Below are positions 8,440 to 17,236 of a stretch of DNA of 64,000 nt, one piece after another. Position 1 is the first letter of the stretch. Each line of letters opens with the position of its first letter. Origin of the DNA: Bacteroidota bacterium (GTDB lineage: Bacteria > Bacteroidota > Bacteroidia > Chitinophagales > Chitinophagaceae); NCBI GenBank assembly GCA_005882315.1, contig VBAR01000001.1, forward strand, positions 2,367,736-2,431,735, written 5' to 3'. The notes under the pieces were generated by a model. That model made no database searches. It worked only from the letters and a program-made list of their open reading frames with translations, and had not been told where the DNA came from. The translations under genes were made by a program, and so were the position numbers.

Positions 8440-9841
8440 TAAATTTGTAAACAAGGTGCAGCAAAAAATGGATGAGGTGCGGTTTTCGCCCAACCCGCAG
8501 GTTTGGGTAGAAGTGGAACGCCGTATCCGCGAAAAGAAAAAAAGAAGAGTGATCATTTTTTGGTTTCTTTTCGGCGGGCTGTTGCTGGCCGGCGGAGGAT
8601 ATTTTTTATTTAATCAACCCAATACTAAAAAGGATTCAATTACCATTAACCATAAACCTGTTTCAGCTAAAACCGAAAACACAACTCTAGATACAAACCC
8701 TGAAGAAAATAAAAAAGGTAATGACTTTGATGTTAAAAATGAAACTGAAAAATCGAAGCAAGAGGTTGTTTCTGTAGAAAAAGAAAAAACATCTCCAGAA
8801 AGTACAGAACAGCCAAAACAGAAAGAGCAAAAAGCACAGATCGCTAAAACAAAACCATCAACGGAAATAAAAAATGACGGGCAAGCCGTAACAAAAACCA
8901 ACAATGTTCCTGCAACAACCAACGAACCTCAAATCAATAAAGCTGATGATTCGGGCATCATTGAACCTTCGAATGATGTTGTTAAGCAAACAAAGGGAGA
9001 TGATCAGAAACCAATAGGAGAAAAAAAGGATAAAATAGATACTGTTGTTAAAAACGATCTAGTAGTTGAACAAGTAGCAAATGAATCGAAAAAGAAAAAA
9101 GATTCAACCCGTAAAAATAAATGGGAGATTGGTTTGAATGGTGCACTTGGTTCAACAAAACTTACAAAAGGAGAATTACTGGATATTGGAGGGGCTAAAA
9201 GTGCGGATCTGTTTTCAGCCCCCAATTCAAGCACTAATAATCCGTCAACTATGTCTACAAGCCATGCTGATTCAATTCCGTTGAAAGGAGGTTATTGGCA
9301 GCTTGGAGTATACGCAAAAAGAAAGATTGGAAAGAAAACTTATTTCTCAACCGGGTTAAATATTGCAGCGTATACCACCAAGCAAATGGTGGGTGCATAT
9401 GTAGATAGCGTAACCGTAATCAATAATGATTTACGTTCGCAAACAACAGATGGGTTTTATAGGGCGGGTCAGTCAACAGTTTATAAGAACCGCTATTATT
9501 TTATCCAGGTACCCTTATTAATATTATGGCAGCTTAATAAAGGAGAAAAAATCCCTATTGTATGGGAAAATGGTTTTGTGCCTTCATTTCTTATTGCCAG
9601 CGATGCGCTGGTATACGACAAAAGTTCCAAGAAATTTTTTAAGGATAAAAGAATGTACAATGATTTTAATCTTGTGTATCATACAGCTTTAGGAGTAAGC
9701 CTTTTCAAGGATAACAAGCATCCATTAAATCTCGGGATTTTTTATAATTCTCACATCAGCATGCTGCAAAAGACCGACCCCCCAAATTATAACTACTTAA
9801 ACTCCTTCGGAATAAAAATGAACTGGGTAATAAAAAAGTAA
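8429..9841 (+). CDS. Putative anti-sigma protein with periplasmic linker and outer-membrane beta-barrel-like domain
   Basis: The 470-residue protein starts inside the sigma gene (11-base overlap). Residues 1-39 are a charged cytoplasmic segment with NPQVWVEVERRIREKKKRR, followed by one membrane helix (about 40-61, VIIFWFLFGGLLLAGGGYFL). Residues 62-229 are a low-complexity Lys/Glu/Thr/Asn/Pro-rich linker. From about 230 (KWEIGLNGALGSTKL) to the end there are alternating aromatic and polar strands resembling a small beta-barrel (GYWQLGVYAKRKIGKKTYFS, NRYYFIQVPLLILWQL, HPLNLGIFYNSHISML). Position next to the sigma factor suggests it binds and inhibits it. No standard anti-sigma zinc motif is visible. 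The anti-sigma and barrel calls are inferences from layout and context; the linker would be periplasmic. Confidence 0.65.
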   Translation: MSADKFVNKVQQKMDEVRFSPNPQVWVEVERRIREKKKRRVIIFWFLFGGLLLAGGGYFLFNQPNTKKDSITINHKPVSAKTENTTLDTNPEENKKGNDFDVKNETEKSKQEVVSVEKEKTSPESTEQPKQKEQKAQIAKTKPSTEIKNDGQAVTKTNNVPATTNEPQINKADDSGIIEPSNDVVKQTKGDDQKPIGEKKDKIDTVVKNDLVVEQVANESKKKKDSTRKNKWEIGLNGALGSTKLTKGELLDIGGAKSADLFSAPNSSTNNPSTMSTSHADSIPLKGGYWQLGVYAKRKIGKKTYFSTGLNIAAYTTKQMVGAYVDSVTVINNDLRSQTTDGFYRAGQSTVYKNRYYFIQVPLLILWQLNKGEKIPIVWENGFVPSFLIASDALVYDKSSKKFFKDKRMYNDFNLVYHTALGVSLFKDNKHPLNLGIFYNSHISMLQKTDPPNYNYLNSFGIKMNWVIKK

Positions 9842-9847
9842 GGGCCA

Positions 9848-9875
9848 TGCAACGGTCGGAGAAACTCAATTGTCA
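9848..9875 (+). promoter_or_regulatory. Second candidate ECF-sigma promoter, before the LVIVD lipoprotein gene
   Basis: TGCAACG (9848-9854), 15 bases, TTGTCA (9870-9875) continuing ACTT, the same blocks and gap as at 7833-7860. The lipoprotein gene's preferred start is at 9895, 19 bases downstream, nearly the same distance as at the sigma gene. This also argues against the upstream ATG at 9847, which would lie inside the promoter. Confidence 0.6.
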
Positions 9876-9894
9876 ACTTTTTAAATACCATTTT

Positions 9895-11145
9895 ATGAGA
9901 AAAATAATTTTACTGCCGATCCTGTTTTTAACTGCAGTTATTTTTTATTCATGCCTGAAAGATAAAGTAACGCATACCTATACTTTGATGAGACCGGTAT
10001 ATAAAAGCAAAACGGAAGTGTATGCCAATATTAAAAGCAATGCGCCACAATCTATCGAGTCACCGGGTAAGCTTTACATGTATGGTAATTATATTTTTCT
10101 GAATGATATTGATAAAGGCGTGCATATTATTGACAACACAAACCCATCTAATCCTGTCGTCAAAGCATTTATCAATATTCCGGGTAACCTGGATATTGCC
10201 GTAAAAGGAAATACATTATATGCGGATTTATTTACCGATATGGTAGTGATAGATATCACCAATCCATTATCAGTACGGTTTGAAAAATTTATTCCTTTTG
10301 TTTTTCCATTCAGGACTTATGGATATGGGTTTATTGCAGACAGTAATAATGTAGTAGTTGATTGGATCAAGAAAGATACTTCTGTTGAATATTACACCTA
10401 TAATAACTGGAATAAAAGAGATGCAATGCTTTTTAGTTCTGCTTCAAGTGTTGCCTTAGGTACAGGTGGAGGTGGTAGTGTTAGTGTGCCGGGCGTAGCT
10501 GGCTCAATGGCAAGAATGTCGATTGTAAACAATTACATGTACTGTGTAAACAACTATGAACTTCGCAGCTTTGATATCAACAATGCTCTTAATCCGCATC
10601 AGGTTGCTTCAAGCAATGCTGGCTGGCAAATAGAAACCATTTATCCTTTCAGGAATAAATTATTCCTCGGCTCTGCTTCCGGTATGTTTATTTATGACAT
10701 AACTAACCCGGCCACACCGGTACGTGAAGGACAGTTTCAGCATGCCCGTGCCTGTGACCCGGTGATATCTGATGGTAATTATGCTTATGTAACATTACAT
10801 GATGGTACAAATTGCCAGGGTTTTAGCAACCAGTTGGATGTTGTGAATATTACTAATCTTTCCGCCCCATCATTATTGCGTACCTATGCATTGACACATC
10901 CACATGGATTATCAAAAGATGGCGATCTCTTATTTGTCTGCGATGGAAGAGATGGGTTGAAAATGTATGATGCAAGTTCTCCCGGCAATCTTACTTTGAA
11001 AAAACATATACCTGGTATTGAAACCTATGATGCCATTGCATGGAATAATAATCTTGTAGTAGTTGCGAAGGATGGCTTGTATCAATATGACTATAGCAAT
11101 TCTTCAAACCTAGTTCAGAGAAGTAAAATTTCAGTTGACAGATAA
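9895..11145 (+). CDS. LVIVD-repeat lipoprotein
   Basis: Predicted surface or periplasmic lipoprotein of 416 residues. The start at 9895 gives MRKIILLPILFLTAVIFYSC with a lipobox ending at Cys20; the in-frame ATG at 9847 would add 16 residues and destroy the signal peptide. The body is a series of about 40-residue beta repeats with the LVIVD-like pattern: GVHIIDNTNPSNPVVKAFI, DMVVIDITNPLSVRFE, ELRSFDINNALNPHQVASS, GMFIYDITNPATPVREGQF, QLDVVNITNLSAPSLL and GLKMYDASSPGNL. Such repeats probably fold as a beta-propeller. The function is not known. The matched promoter at 9848 suggests it belongs to the sigma factor's regulon. Confidence 0.85.
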   Translation: MRKIILLPILFLTAVIFYSCLKDKVTHTYTLMRPVYKSKTEVYANIKSNAPQSIESPGKLYMYGNYIFLNDIDKGVHIIDNTNPSNPVVKAFINIPGNLDIAVKGNTLYADLFTDMVVIDITNPLSVRFEKFIPFVFPFRTYGYGFIADSNNVVVDWIKKDTSVEYYTYNNWNKRDAMLFSSASSVALGTGGGGSVSVPGVAGSMARMSIVNNYMYCVNNYELRSFDINNALNPHQVASSNAGWQIETIYPFRNKLFLGSASGMFIYDITNPATPVREGQFQHARACDPVISDGNYAYVTLHDGTNCQGFSNQLDVVNITNLSAPSLLRTYALTHPHGLSKDGDLLFVCDGRDGLKMYDASSPGNLTLKKHIPGIETYDAIAWNNNLVVVAKDGLYQYDYSNSSNLVQRSKISVDR

Positions 11146-11155
11146 AAATACCTGT

Positions 11156-11722
11156 ATGAAAAAAAATATTATTGCTTTTATGTTTCTTACAGTATGTTGT
11201 AGTGTGCAAGCACAAAACAAAGTGGCTTTTTCTACTCAAAACTATGTCGGCCTTTTAGTTGGCAGCAACGGTAGTAACCCGCAGATACAAACGATAAACG
11301 GAATTCGTTTTAATAAATGGTTCACAGGTATTGGTACAGGTATCGATTGGTATTACCAGAGAAGCATTCCCGTTTTTCTTTCAGTGGAAAGAGGTTTTCG
11401 TGTGGCGCCTAAAAAGAATATTTATTTTTCATCCGGTGCAGGGATCAATTTTCCATGGCGGGATAATGCTTACAATGACTGGAACTGGGGGTCTGTATCA
11501 GAAACAAAGAATGGTTTATTCTGGAATGCAGGCTTTGGATATAAGATCAGCGTAAGTAAAACTAATGATGCTATACTTTTGTATTTTGGTTATTCAAATA
11601 AAGTTTATAGCGAAGAAATAAAAACTACTTATCCCTGCCTTATAGGGCCCTGCCCGGAAAACATTGAAACATATAAATACAACCTGCAGGCGTTATCAAT
11701 TAAAGTTGGTTATGGGTTCTGA
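11156..11722 (+). CDS. Small exported protein, probably outer-membrane beta-barrel
   Basis: About 188 residues. The start at 11156 ([20 protein letters not shown]) gives a good signal peptide; the in-frame ATG at 11135 overlaps the preceding gene and adds seven residues that would spoil it. The mature part alternates short beta strands with aromatic girdles and turns ([70 protein letters not shown]) and ends in aromatic Phe, as outer-membrane barrels do. It starts 10 bases after the lipoprotein gene and so is probably cotranscribed with it. Its end overlaps convergent queG by 13 bases. The exact family is not recognised. Confidence 0.7.
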   Translation: MKKNIIAFMFLTVCCSVQAQNKVAFSTQNYVGLLVGSNGSNPQIQTINGIRFNKWFTGIGTGIDWYYQRSIPVFLSVERGFRVAPKKNIYFSSGAGINFPWRDNAYNDWNWGSVSETKNGLFWNAGFGYKISVSKTNDAILLYFGYSNKVYSEEIKTTYPCLIGPCPENIETYKYNLQALSIKVGYGF

Positions 11723-12657
11723 CCGGGTTGGATAAACTTCAGGTTACGTTGCAGGCCTTTATACTTTGTTCTTTTAACCGCCGAACCGGAAAATATTTTT
11801 TTGAAACTTTCTTCACTCATCGCTTCCCATTCTTTAGTAGTGAAGTTTAATATTTCAGGTAGAGGTGTAAATTCAATTTCGTTATGTGGTTTTGAAAAAC
11901 GGTTCCAGGGACAAACATCCTGGCAGATATCACAACCAAACATCCAGTTTTGGAATTTGCCTTTCATTTCACCCGGTATTAATGCATCTTTTAGCTCAAT
12001 GGTGAAATAGGAAATACATTTACTTCCATCAACAACTCTATCAGGCAGGATTGCATCTGTAGGGCAGGCATCAATACACTTTGTGCAGGTGCCGCAATAA
12101 TCTTTTGCAAACGGATCATCATATTCCAATTCGATATCTGTGATCAACGTAGCAATAAAATAAAATGAGCCGCTTTGTTTATTGATCAAATTCCCATTTT
12201 TACCAACCCAACCCAAACCACTTTTCTGGGCCCATGTTCTTTCAAGTACCGGTGCACTGTCTACAAATCCTCTTCCATTTACTTCACCGATATTTTCCTT
12301 CATCAGCCCAATTAGTTCTGTTAATTGCTGGCGAATTACATCATGATAATCTTTGCCAAAAGCATATTTGGAAATTTTTGGGGCGGTTGTGTTCTGTAGT
12401 TGTGGTGGAAAATAGTTTTTCAATAATGTGATCACCGATCTAGCACTGGGTACCAGCCGGGATGGATCAACCCTCATTTCAAAATAGTTTTCCATGTAGT
12501 GCATACCGCCTTGCATACTTTTACTGAGCCAGTTTTCCAGGCGTTTTGCATCAGCATCCAGTTTTTGAGATTTCGCAATGCCGCAAAAATCAAACCCAAG
12601 TCGCCAGGCTTGCTCTTTTATCCACGCCGTATTTTGAGTTTTGTTACCCACAGTCAC
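11710..12657 (-). CDS. queG: Epoxyqueuosine reductase
   Basis: Cytoplasmic cobalamin-dependent iron-sulfur enzyme that catalyses the last step of queuosine tRNA modification, reducing epoxyqueuosine to queuosine. The 315-residue protein has the QueG-type N-terminus ([20 protein letters not shown]), [32 protein letters not shown], and two 4Fe-4S motifs: [16 protein letters not shown] and [11 protein letters not shown]. The C-terminus [11 protein letters not shown] is typical. No other queuosine gene is adjacent. It is convergent with the barrel-like gene, with a 13-base overlap of the 3' ends. Confidence 0.95.
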   Translation of the reverse strand: MTVGNKTQNTAWIKEQAWRLGFDFCGIAKSQKLDADAKRLENWLSKSMQGGMHYMENYFEMRVDPSRLVPSARSVITLLKNYFPPQLQNTTAPKISKYAFGKDYHDVIRQQLTELIGLMKENIGEVNGRGFVDSAPVLERTWAQKSGLGWVGKNGNLINKQSGSFYFIATLITDIELEYDDPFAKDYCGTCTKCIDACPTDAILPDRVVDGSKCISYFTIELKDALIPGEMKGKFQNWMFGCDICQDVCPWNRFSKPHNEIEFTPLPEILNFTTKEWEAMSEESFKKIFSGSAVKRTKYKGLQRNLKFIQPGQNP

Positions 12658-12748
12658 AAATTAAAAAATAATACCAGCAGATTTTTAATTTTTAATCATT
12701 TAGCTTAATTTAAATAATTAACTGCAAACGTTCACTAATACACACCAC

Positions 12749-14761
12749 ATGAGAAAACAAGTTTTACTCCTTCCGGGATTATTATTTCTTTTTTCCCCCT
12801 TTATCATTGCCCAAAAATCTGAAAAGGGCCCGGTTAAATTCGGAAAAGTTTCTGCTGAGGATTTTAAAAAGGTTTATTCTATTGACAGCAACGCCTATGC
12901 AGTCGTTATTGCAGATGTAGGCAATAGTAGTTTTGTTGGTAATAACAGCGGATGGTTCTCTCTTGAATTTGAAAGACAGGTAAGGATCCATATCCTTAAT
13001 AAAAATGCATATGACGAAGCTAATTTTGAAGTGCCGCTGTATACATCCGGTAGTGCTGAAGAAGAATTGGTGAATGTGAAAGCAACAACCTATAACCTGG
13101 AAAATGGTAAGGTGGTTGAAACGAAAATGGATAAAGGATCAGTGTTTAAAGACAAGATTGATAAAAATGTTGCAGTCAAAAAATTTACGTTGCCTAACCT
13201 GAAAGAGGGTTGTATCATTGAAGTCGAGTATAAGGTTAAATCTGATTTTTTACGAAATCTTCAGTCATGGACATTCCAGGGTGAGTACCCGGTATTATGG
13301 AGCGAATATTCAGTGGGCATCCCTGAATTCTTTTCTTATATCACTCTTACACAAGGCTACCGCACTTTTGATATCAACGAAAGAAAAGAACGCAATGATA
13401 TTTTTGCAGGAAGCACATCAAGAGGTGGCGCTGCACCGGAACGGTTTTCTTTTAATGCAGTAGTAAATGACTTCCGCTGGGTAATGAAAAATGTAAATGC
13501 TTTAAAAAAGGAAGCATACACTTCAACATTAAGGAATCATATTTCAAAAATTGAATTTCAGCTCAATGCCCATATGTCACCGCTGGAACCACGAAGCATT
13601 ATGGGTACCTGGAAAGAACTAAATGATGAGTTGGAAAGGAATGAGTATTTCGGTCTGCCAATTAGAAATGATCATGGATATCTTGCTGATGAAATACCAA
13701 TAAAAGCAAAACTGATTAAAGAGGCAAATCTTGAAAAAGCAAAACTCATTTTCGAATACGTACGAGATAATTACACCTGCACAGATCATAATGCCAAATT
13801 TCTTTCACAGAATTTGCGCAATCTTTTAAAAACAAAGAACGGGAATGTAGCAGATATAAACTTGTTGTTAGTAGGTATACTGAGGACGGCAGGTTTTACG
13901 ACCGATCCTGTGTTGTTAGGCTTAAGAAACCGCGGCATGACTTACGCAATGTATCCATTACTTGACAGGTTTAATTTTGTAATTGCCCAATTGGTTGTTG
14001 ATGGGAAAAAATATTATCTCGACGCATCAGACCCTGTGCTGGGTTTTGGCAGATTAGATCCGCTTTGTTATAACGGGCATGCACGGATAATCAACGGCGA
14101 ACCAGAGGCCATTGAGCTTAATACCGACATGTTAAATGAAAAAAAACTGAGTTCTGTATTTATCATCAATGAAAATGGAAAATTAAGCGGGGCCGTGCAG
14201 CAGATACCCGGCTATGCGGAGTCTTCAGACATACGCAGTACTATCAAAGAAAAAGGTAAGGAATCCGTAAAGGCTGATATAAAAAAGGGATTTAATGCAG
14301 AAGTGGATATCCAGAATTTCAGGATCGATTCACTAAATAAAAAAGATGATCCTGTTGGAATATTCTACGATTTCCTTCTTGACGCGGGAACAGAGGATAT
14401 TATTTACCTGAACCCGATGTTTGGTGAAGGATATAAAAACAATCCTTTTAAATCAGCAGAAAGATATTATCCTGTCGAAATGCCTTATACAATGGATGAA
14501 ACATATATTTTATCAATGGATGTACCGACTGGCTATACAGTCGACGAAATGCCAAAACCGATGGTATTGAAATTAAATGATGAAGGCGAAGGATTATTTG
14601 AATACCGGATCAGTGAATCAGGAGGTACTATTTCATTACGCTGCCGCCTGCAAATAAAGCGTACTGTATTTGCCCCGGAAGAGTATGATCTGCTGCGTGA
14701 GTTTTTTAATATGGTGGTTGCAAAACAAACTGAGCAAATTGTATTTAAAAAGAAAAAATAA
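12749..14761 (+). CDS. DUF3857/transglutaminase-like secreted protein, catalytic residues missing
   Basis: Exported protein of 670 residues with signal peptide MRKQVLLLPGLLFLFSPFIIAQ. The N-terminal half matches the DUF3857 pattern (ERQVRIHILNKNAYDEANFE, VKATTYNLENGKVVETKMDK). The middle resembles a transglutaminase-like domain, but the catalytic Cys position holds Val367 (KNGNVADINLLL) and the His position holds Phe410 (FNFVIAQLV), while Asp425 remains (YYLDASDP). The neighbouring paralog has GDC, FNH and the Asp. The C-terminal region is a beta-rich domain seen in this family. It is probably a structural or binding protein rather than an enzyme. The next gene starts four bases after its stop. 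Confidence 0.85.
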   Translation: MRKQVLLLPGLLFLFSPFIIAQKSEKGPVKFGKVSAEDFKKVYSIDSNAYAVVIADVGNSSFVGNNSGWFSLEFERQVRIHILNKNAYDEANFEVPLYTSGSAEEELVNVKATTYNLENGKVVETKMDKGSVFKDKIDKNVAVKKFTLPNLKEGCIIEVEYKVKSDFLRNLQSWTFQGEYPVLWSEYSVGIPEFFSYITLTQGYRTFDINERKERNDIFAGSTSRGGAAPERFSFNAVVNDFRWVMKNVNALKKEAYTSTLRNHISKIEFQLNAHMSPLEPRSIMGTWKELNDELERNEYFGLPIRNDHGYLADEIPIKAKLIKEANLEKAKLIFEYVRDNYTCTDHNAKFLSQNLRNLLKTKNGNVADINLLLVGILRTAGFTTDPVLLGLRNRGMTYAMYPLLDRFNFVIAQLVVDGKKYYLDASDPVLGFGRLDPLCYNGHARIINGEPEAIELNTDMLNEKKLSSVFIINENGKLSGAVQQIPGYAESSDIRSTIKEKGKESVKADIKKGFNAEVDIQNFRIDSLNKKDDPVGIFYDFLLDAGTEDIIYLNPMFGEGYKNNPFKSAERYYPVEMPYTMDETYILSMDVPTGYTVDEMPKPMVLKLNDEGEGLFEYRISESGGTISLRCRLQIKRTVFAPEEYDLLREFFNMVVAKQTEQIVFKKKK

Positions 14762-14764
14762 TTC

Positions 14765-16699
14765 ATGATCAAATGTTTTTTGATGTTGATGACCTTTTGT
14801 TTTATCACAGGCGCAGCATTTGCCTCTGGCGATGATGATTATTCCGTTTTGGCAATCTCAAAGGATCTGCTGAAAAATGCCAATGTTGTTTACAGGAATT
14901 ATTCCACAAGGGTGGAAATAGAAAGTCTTGGAAAGATGAGGGTGACCGAAAGATATGCAGTTACCATTCTTAATGAAGCAGGTGAAGATTATGCGCAGTT
15001 TGTAGAACATTATGACAAACTTTCTTCCATAAAAAGCATTGATGGAAAATTGTATGATGCCAATGGTAAGAAAATGAGAGAATTGAAAAAGAATGAAATA
15101 AAAGATGTAAGCAATATCAGTGATTTCAGCTTATTTGAAGATAACCGTGTGAAGCTGCATAATTTTTATTATAAAGTTTTTCCATATACGGTGGAGTATG
15201 AATGCGAAGTTGTGTATGACGGTACTTTATTTATACCGCCTTATTATCCACAGCGGGGTTATGCAGTATCGGTAGAAAAATCAGATTACACAGTTATGCT
15301 ACCATCATCAGCTACACTGGTATTTAAAAAAGTGAATTTTGAAAAAGAGCCTGTAATAACTCCCGGTGATAAGGATAAGAAAACATATCAATGGAAGACC
15401 GAAACGATGCAGGCTATACAAAGAGAGTCTTTCAGTCCTTCTCTTACCCGGATAGTGCCGAATATAAGATTAGCGCTGGCAGAATTTGAATTCGAAGGTT
15501 ATAAAGGGAGTAATAGTTCATGGAAAGAATTTGGAAAATTTGTTTACGAGTTAAAAAAGAACCGTGATGAATTACCGGATGCAATTAAACAACAGGTAAG
15601 AAACCTGGTTGCAGGGCTAAGTTCAAACGAAGAAAAAATAAAAAAACTATACGAATATCTCCAGGCCAATACAAGATATATAAGTGTTCAATTGGGTATT
15701 GGTGGTTTGCAGCCATTTGATGCAAAATATGTAGCAGGTAACAGGTATGGTGATTGTAAGGCTTTATCAAACTATATGTATGCTTTGCTGAAAGAGGCTG
15801 GCATCTCATCTTTATATACGATCATAAAAGCTGGTGATGATGAGGATGATATCTTCACTGATTTTTCAACGACCCAGTTCAATCATGTTATTCTTTGTGT
15901 GCCGAATAATAAAGACACGATGTGGTTGGAGTGTACTGATCAATATAAGTCGGCAGGTTATATGGGTGATTTTACCGGCAATCGTCATGCATTGCTTATC
16001 ACTGAAGAGGGAGGTGTGCTGGTAAAGACTCCTCAGTATACGATGAATGAAAACCTACAATTAAGAAAAATACAAGCTGTATTAAGTGATGATGCTACTC
16101 TTAATTTCAAAGCCAATACGCAATATATGGCCATGCAGCAGGATGATCTGCAGGGAGCTATTAACAGGCTGGCAAAAGATAAATGGAAAGAAAGATTACA
16201 GGGTGGATTTGATTTCTCTACTTATAATATCAATTCATTTGATTATAAAGAACAGAAGGGAAAAATTCCGGGAATGAATGAATCGCTGGACATCACAGTA
16301 TTTAATTATGCTACAATTACAGGTAAAAGATTATTCATTGTTCCCAACATTATGAACAAAACCTATCGTCGTCTTTCAGTTGATTCAACCAGAAAATTTG
16401 ATATTGATCTTGGTTTTGCATACAAAGATGTTGATAGTATCGAAATTCAACTGCCGGCTGGGTATTCGCAGGAGTCAGTTCCGCAGGATGTTAACATCAG
16501 CAGCAAGTTTGCTGCCTACAAAGTATCTGTACAAGCAAAAGAGGGAAAACTATTTTATCATCGCCAAATTGAATACAAGGGCGGCGTTTATCCCGCTTCT
16601 GATTATGCTGAGCTGGTAAAATTTTATGAAGCTATCTACAAAGCCGATCGTAATCGTGTGGTGTTAGTTAAAAAAGAGGGTGAGTTAAAAGCATTCTGA
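14765..16699 (+). CDS. DUF3857/transglutaminase-like secreted protein, intact triad
   Basis: Exported protein of 644 residues with signal peptide MIKCFLMLMTFCFITGAAFA. The DUF3857 part carries RVTERYAVTILNEAGEDYAQ and VEYECEVVYDGTLFIPPYYP. The transglutaminase-like domain has the full triad: Cys331 in RYGDCKALSNYMYALLKEAG, His374 in TTQFNHVILCVP and Asp392 in MWLECTDQYKS. Family members are found in many Bacteroidota, often in pairs; the substrates are unknown, with peptidase or cross-linking activity possible. It follows the inactive-looking paralog after three intergenic bases and is almost certainly in the same operon. Confidence 0.88.
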   Translation: MIKCFLMLMTFCFITGAAFASGDDDYSVLAISKDLLKNANVVYRNYSTRVEIESLGKMRVTERYAVTILNEAGEDYAQFVEHYDKLSSIKSIDGKLYDANGKKMRELKKNEIKDVSNISDFSLFEDNRVKLHNFYYKVFPYTVEYECEVVYDGTLFIPPYYPQRGYAVSVEKSDYTVMLPSSATLVFKKVNFEKEPVITPGDKDKKTYQWKTETMQAIQRESFSPSLTRIVPNIRLALAEFEFEGYKGSNSSWKEFGKFVYELKKNRDELPDAIKQQVRNLVAGLSSNEEKIKKLYEYLQANTRYISVQLGIGGLQPFDAKYVAGNRYGDCKALSNYMYALLKEAGISSLYTIIKAGDDEDDIFTDFSTTQFNHVILCVPNNKDTMWLECTDQYKSAGYMGDFTGNRHALLITEEGGVLVKTPQYTMNENLQLRKIQAVLSDDATLNFKANTQYMAMQQDDLQGAINRLAKDKWKERLQGGFDFSTYNINSFDYKEQKGKIPGMNESLDITVFNYATITGKRLFIVPNIMNKTYRRLSVDSTRKFDIDLGFAYKDVDSIEIQLPAGYSQESVPQDVNISSKFAAYKVSVQAKEGKLFYHRQIEYKGGVYPASDYAELVKFYEAIYKADRNRVVLVKKEGELKAF

Positions 16700-16707
16700 T
16701 AAACTTT

Positions 16708-17049
16708 TCAATCATCTTCTAAATGCAGCTTATGAAATAAACGATGCAATGCCGGCGCCAGTATCAAACCAATATTGGTAATAAAAACCACACCGCTGAA
16801 TATTGCATAGAGTGAATTGAACCATTTACCTCCAGGGGTATAAATATCCTTTACAGGACCCATTCCGCTCAATATCATCGATGCCTCTTGAAAAGCATCA
16901 AGCCATTGCCAGCCTTCAAAATGCTGATAGCCGAAAGTTCCGATCATCAGCGAAGCAAATATTATTACCAGGGCAACGAGGATATTTTTGAAAATCCGGA
17001 CATAAAAAACGACTGGTTTGGCCAAAGGCTGTTTACGGTGTTCGTACAT
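16708..17049 (-). CDS. Two-helix membrane protein of unknown function
   Basis: I do not recognise a named family. The 113-residue protein has a basic N-terminus, a first membrane helix (about residues 22-45, NILVALVIIFASLMIGTFGY), a middle segment with WQWLDAFQEASMILSGMGPV, and a second helix (about 80-105, LYAIFSGVVFITNIGLILAP), then a His-rich basic tail. The helix-loop-helix layout with an amphipathic middle segment recalls two-helix ion channels, but the potassium selectivity signature is absent, so a channel role is only a suggestion. It is convergent with the DUF3857 operon and ends nine bases after it. Confidence 0.65.
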   Translation of the reverse strand: MYEHRKQPLAKPVVFYVRIFKNILVALVIIFASLMIGTFGYQHFEGWQWLDAFQEASMILSGMGPVKDIYTPGGKWFNSLYAIFSGVVFITNIGLILAPALHRLFHKLHLEDD

Positions 17050-17236
17050 AGCTTTAAAATTTAGAGTATAAGCGGTTTAGCTGAGTGCCGGGACCTCTCA
17101 AAGATAAACCCGGATTCCGGTAGTTTAGTGCCCCTAAAACGACCAGCAGGCTACAAAAAGCTTCGGGCATATTTAATGCTATACTATTATCCGAATAGCT
17201 ATCTTAGCAACCCTAATTTTTACTTTAACCAATTGT

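Noticed and set aside
12720-12748. TGCAAACG before the DUF3857 operon as a third ECF promoter
   Set aside because: It has an extra A compared with TGCAACG and no TTGTC follows at the right distance.
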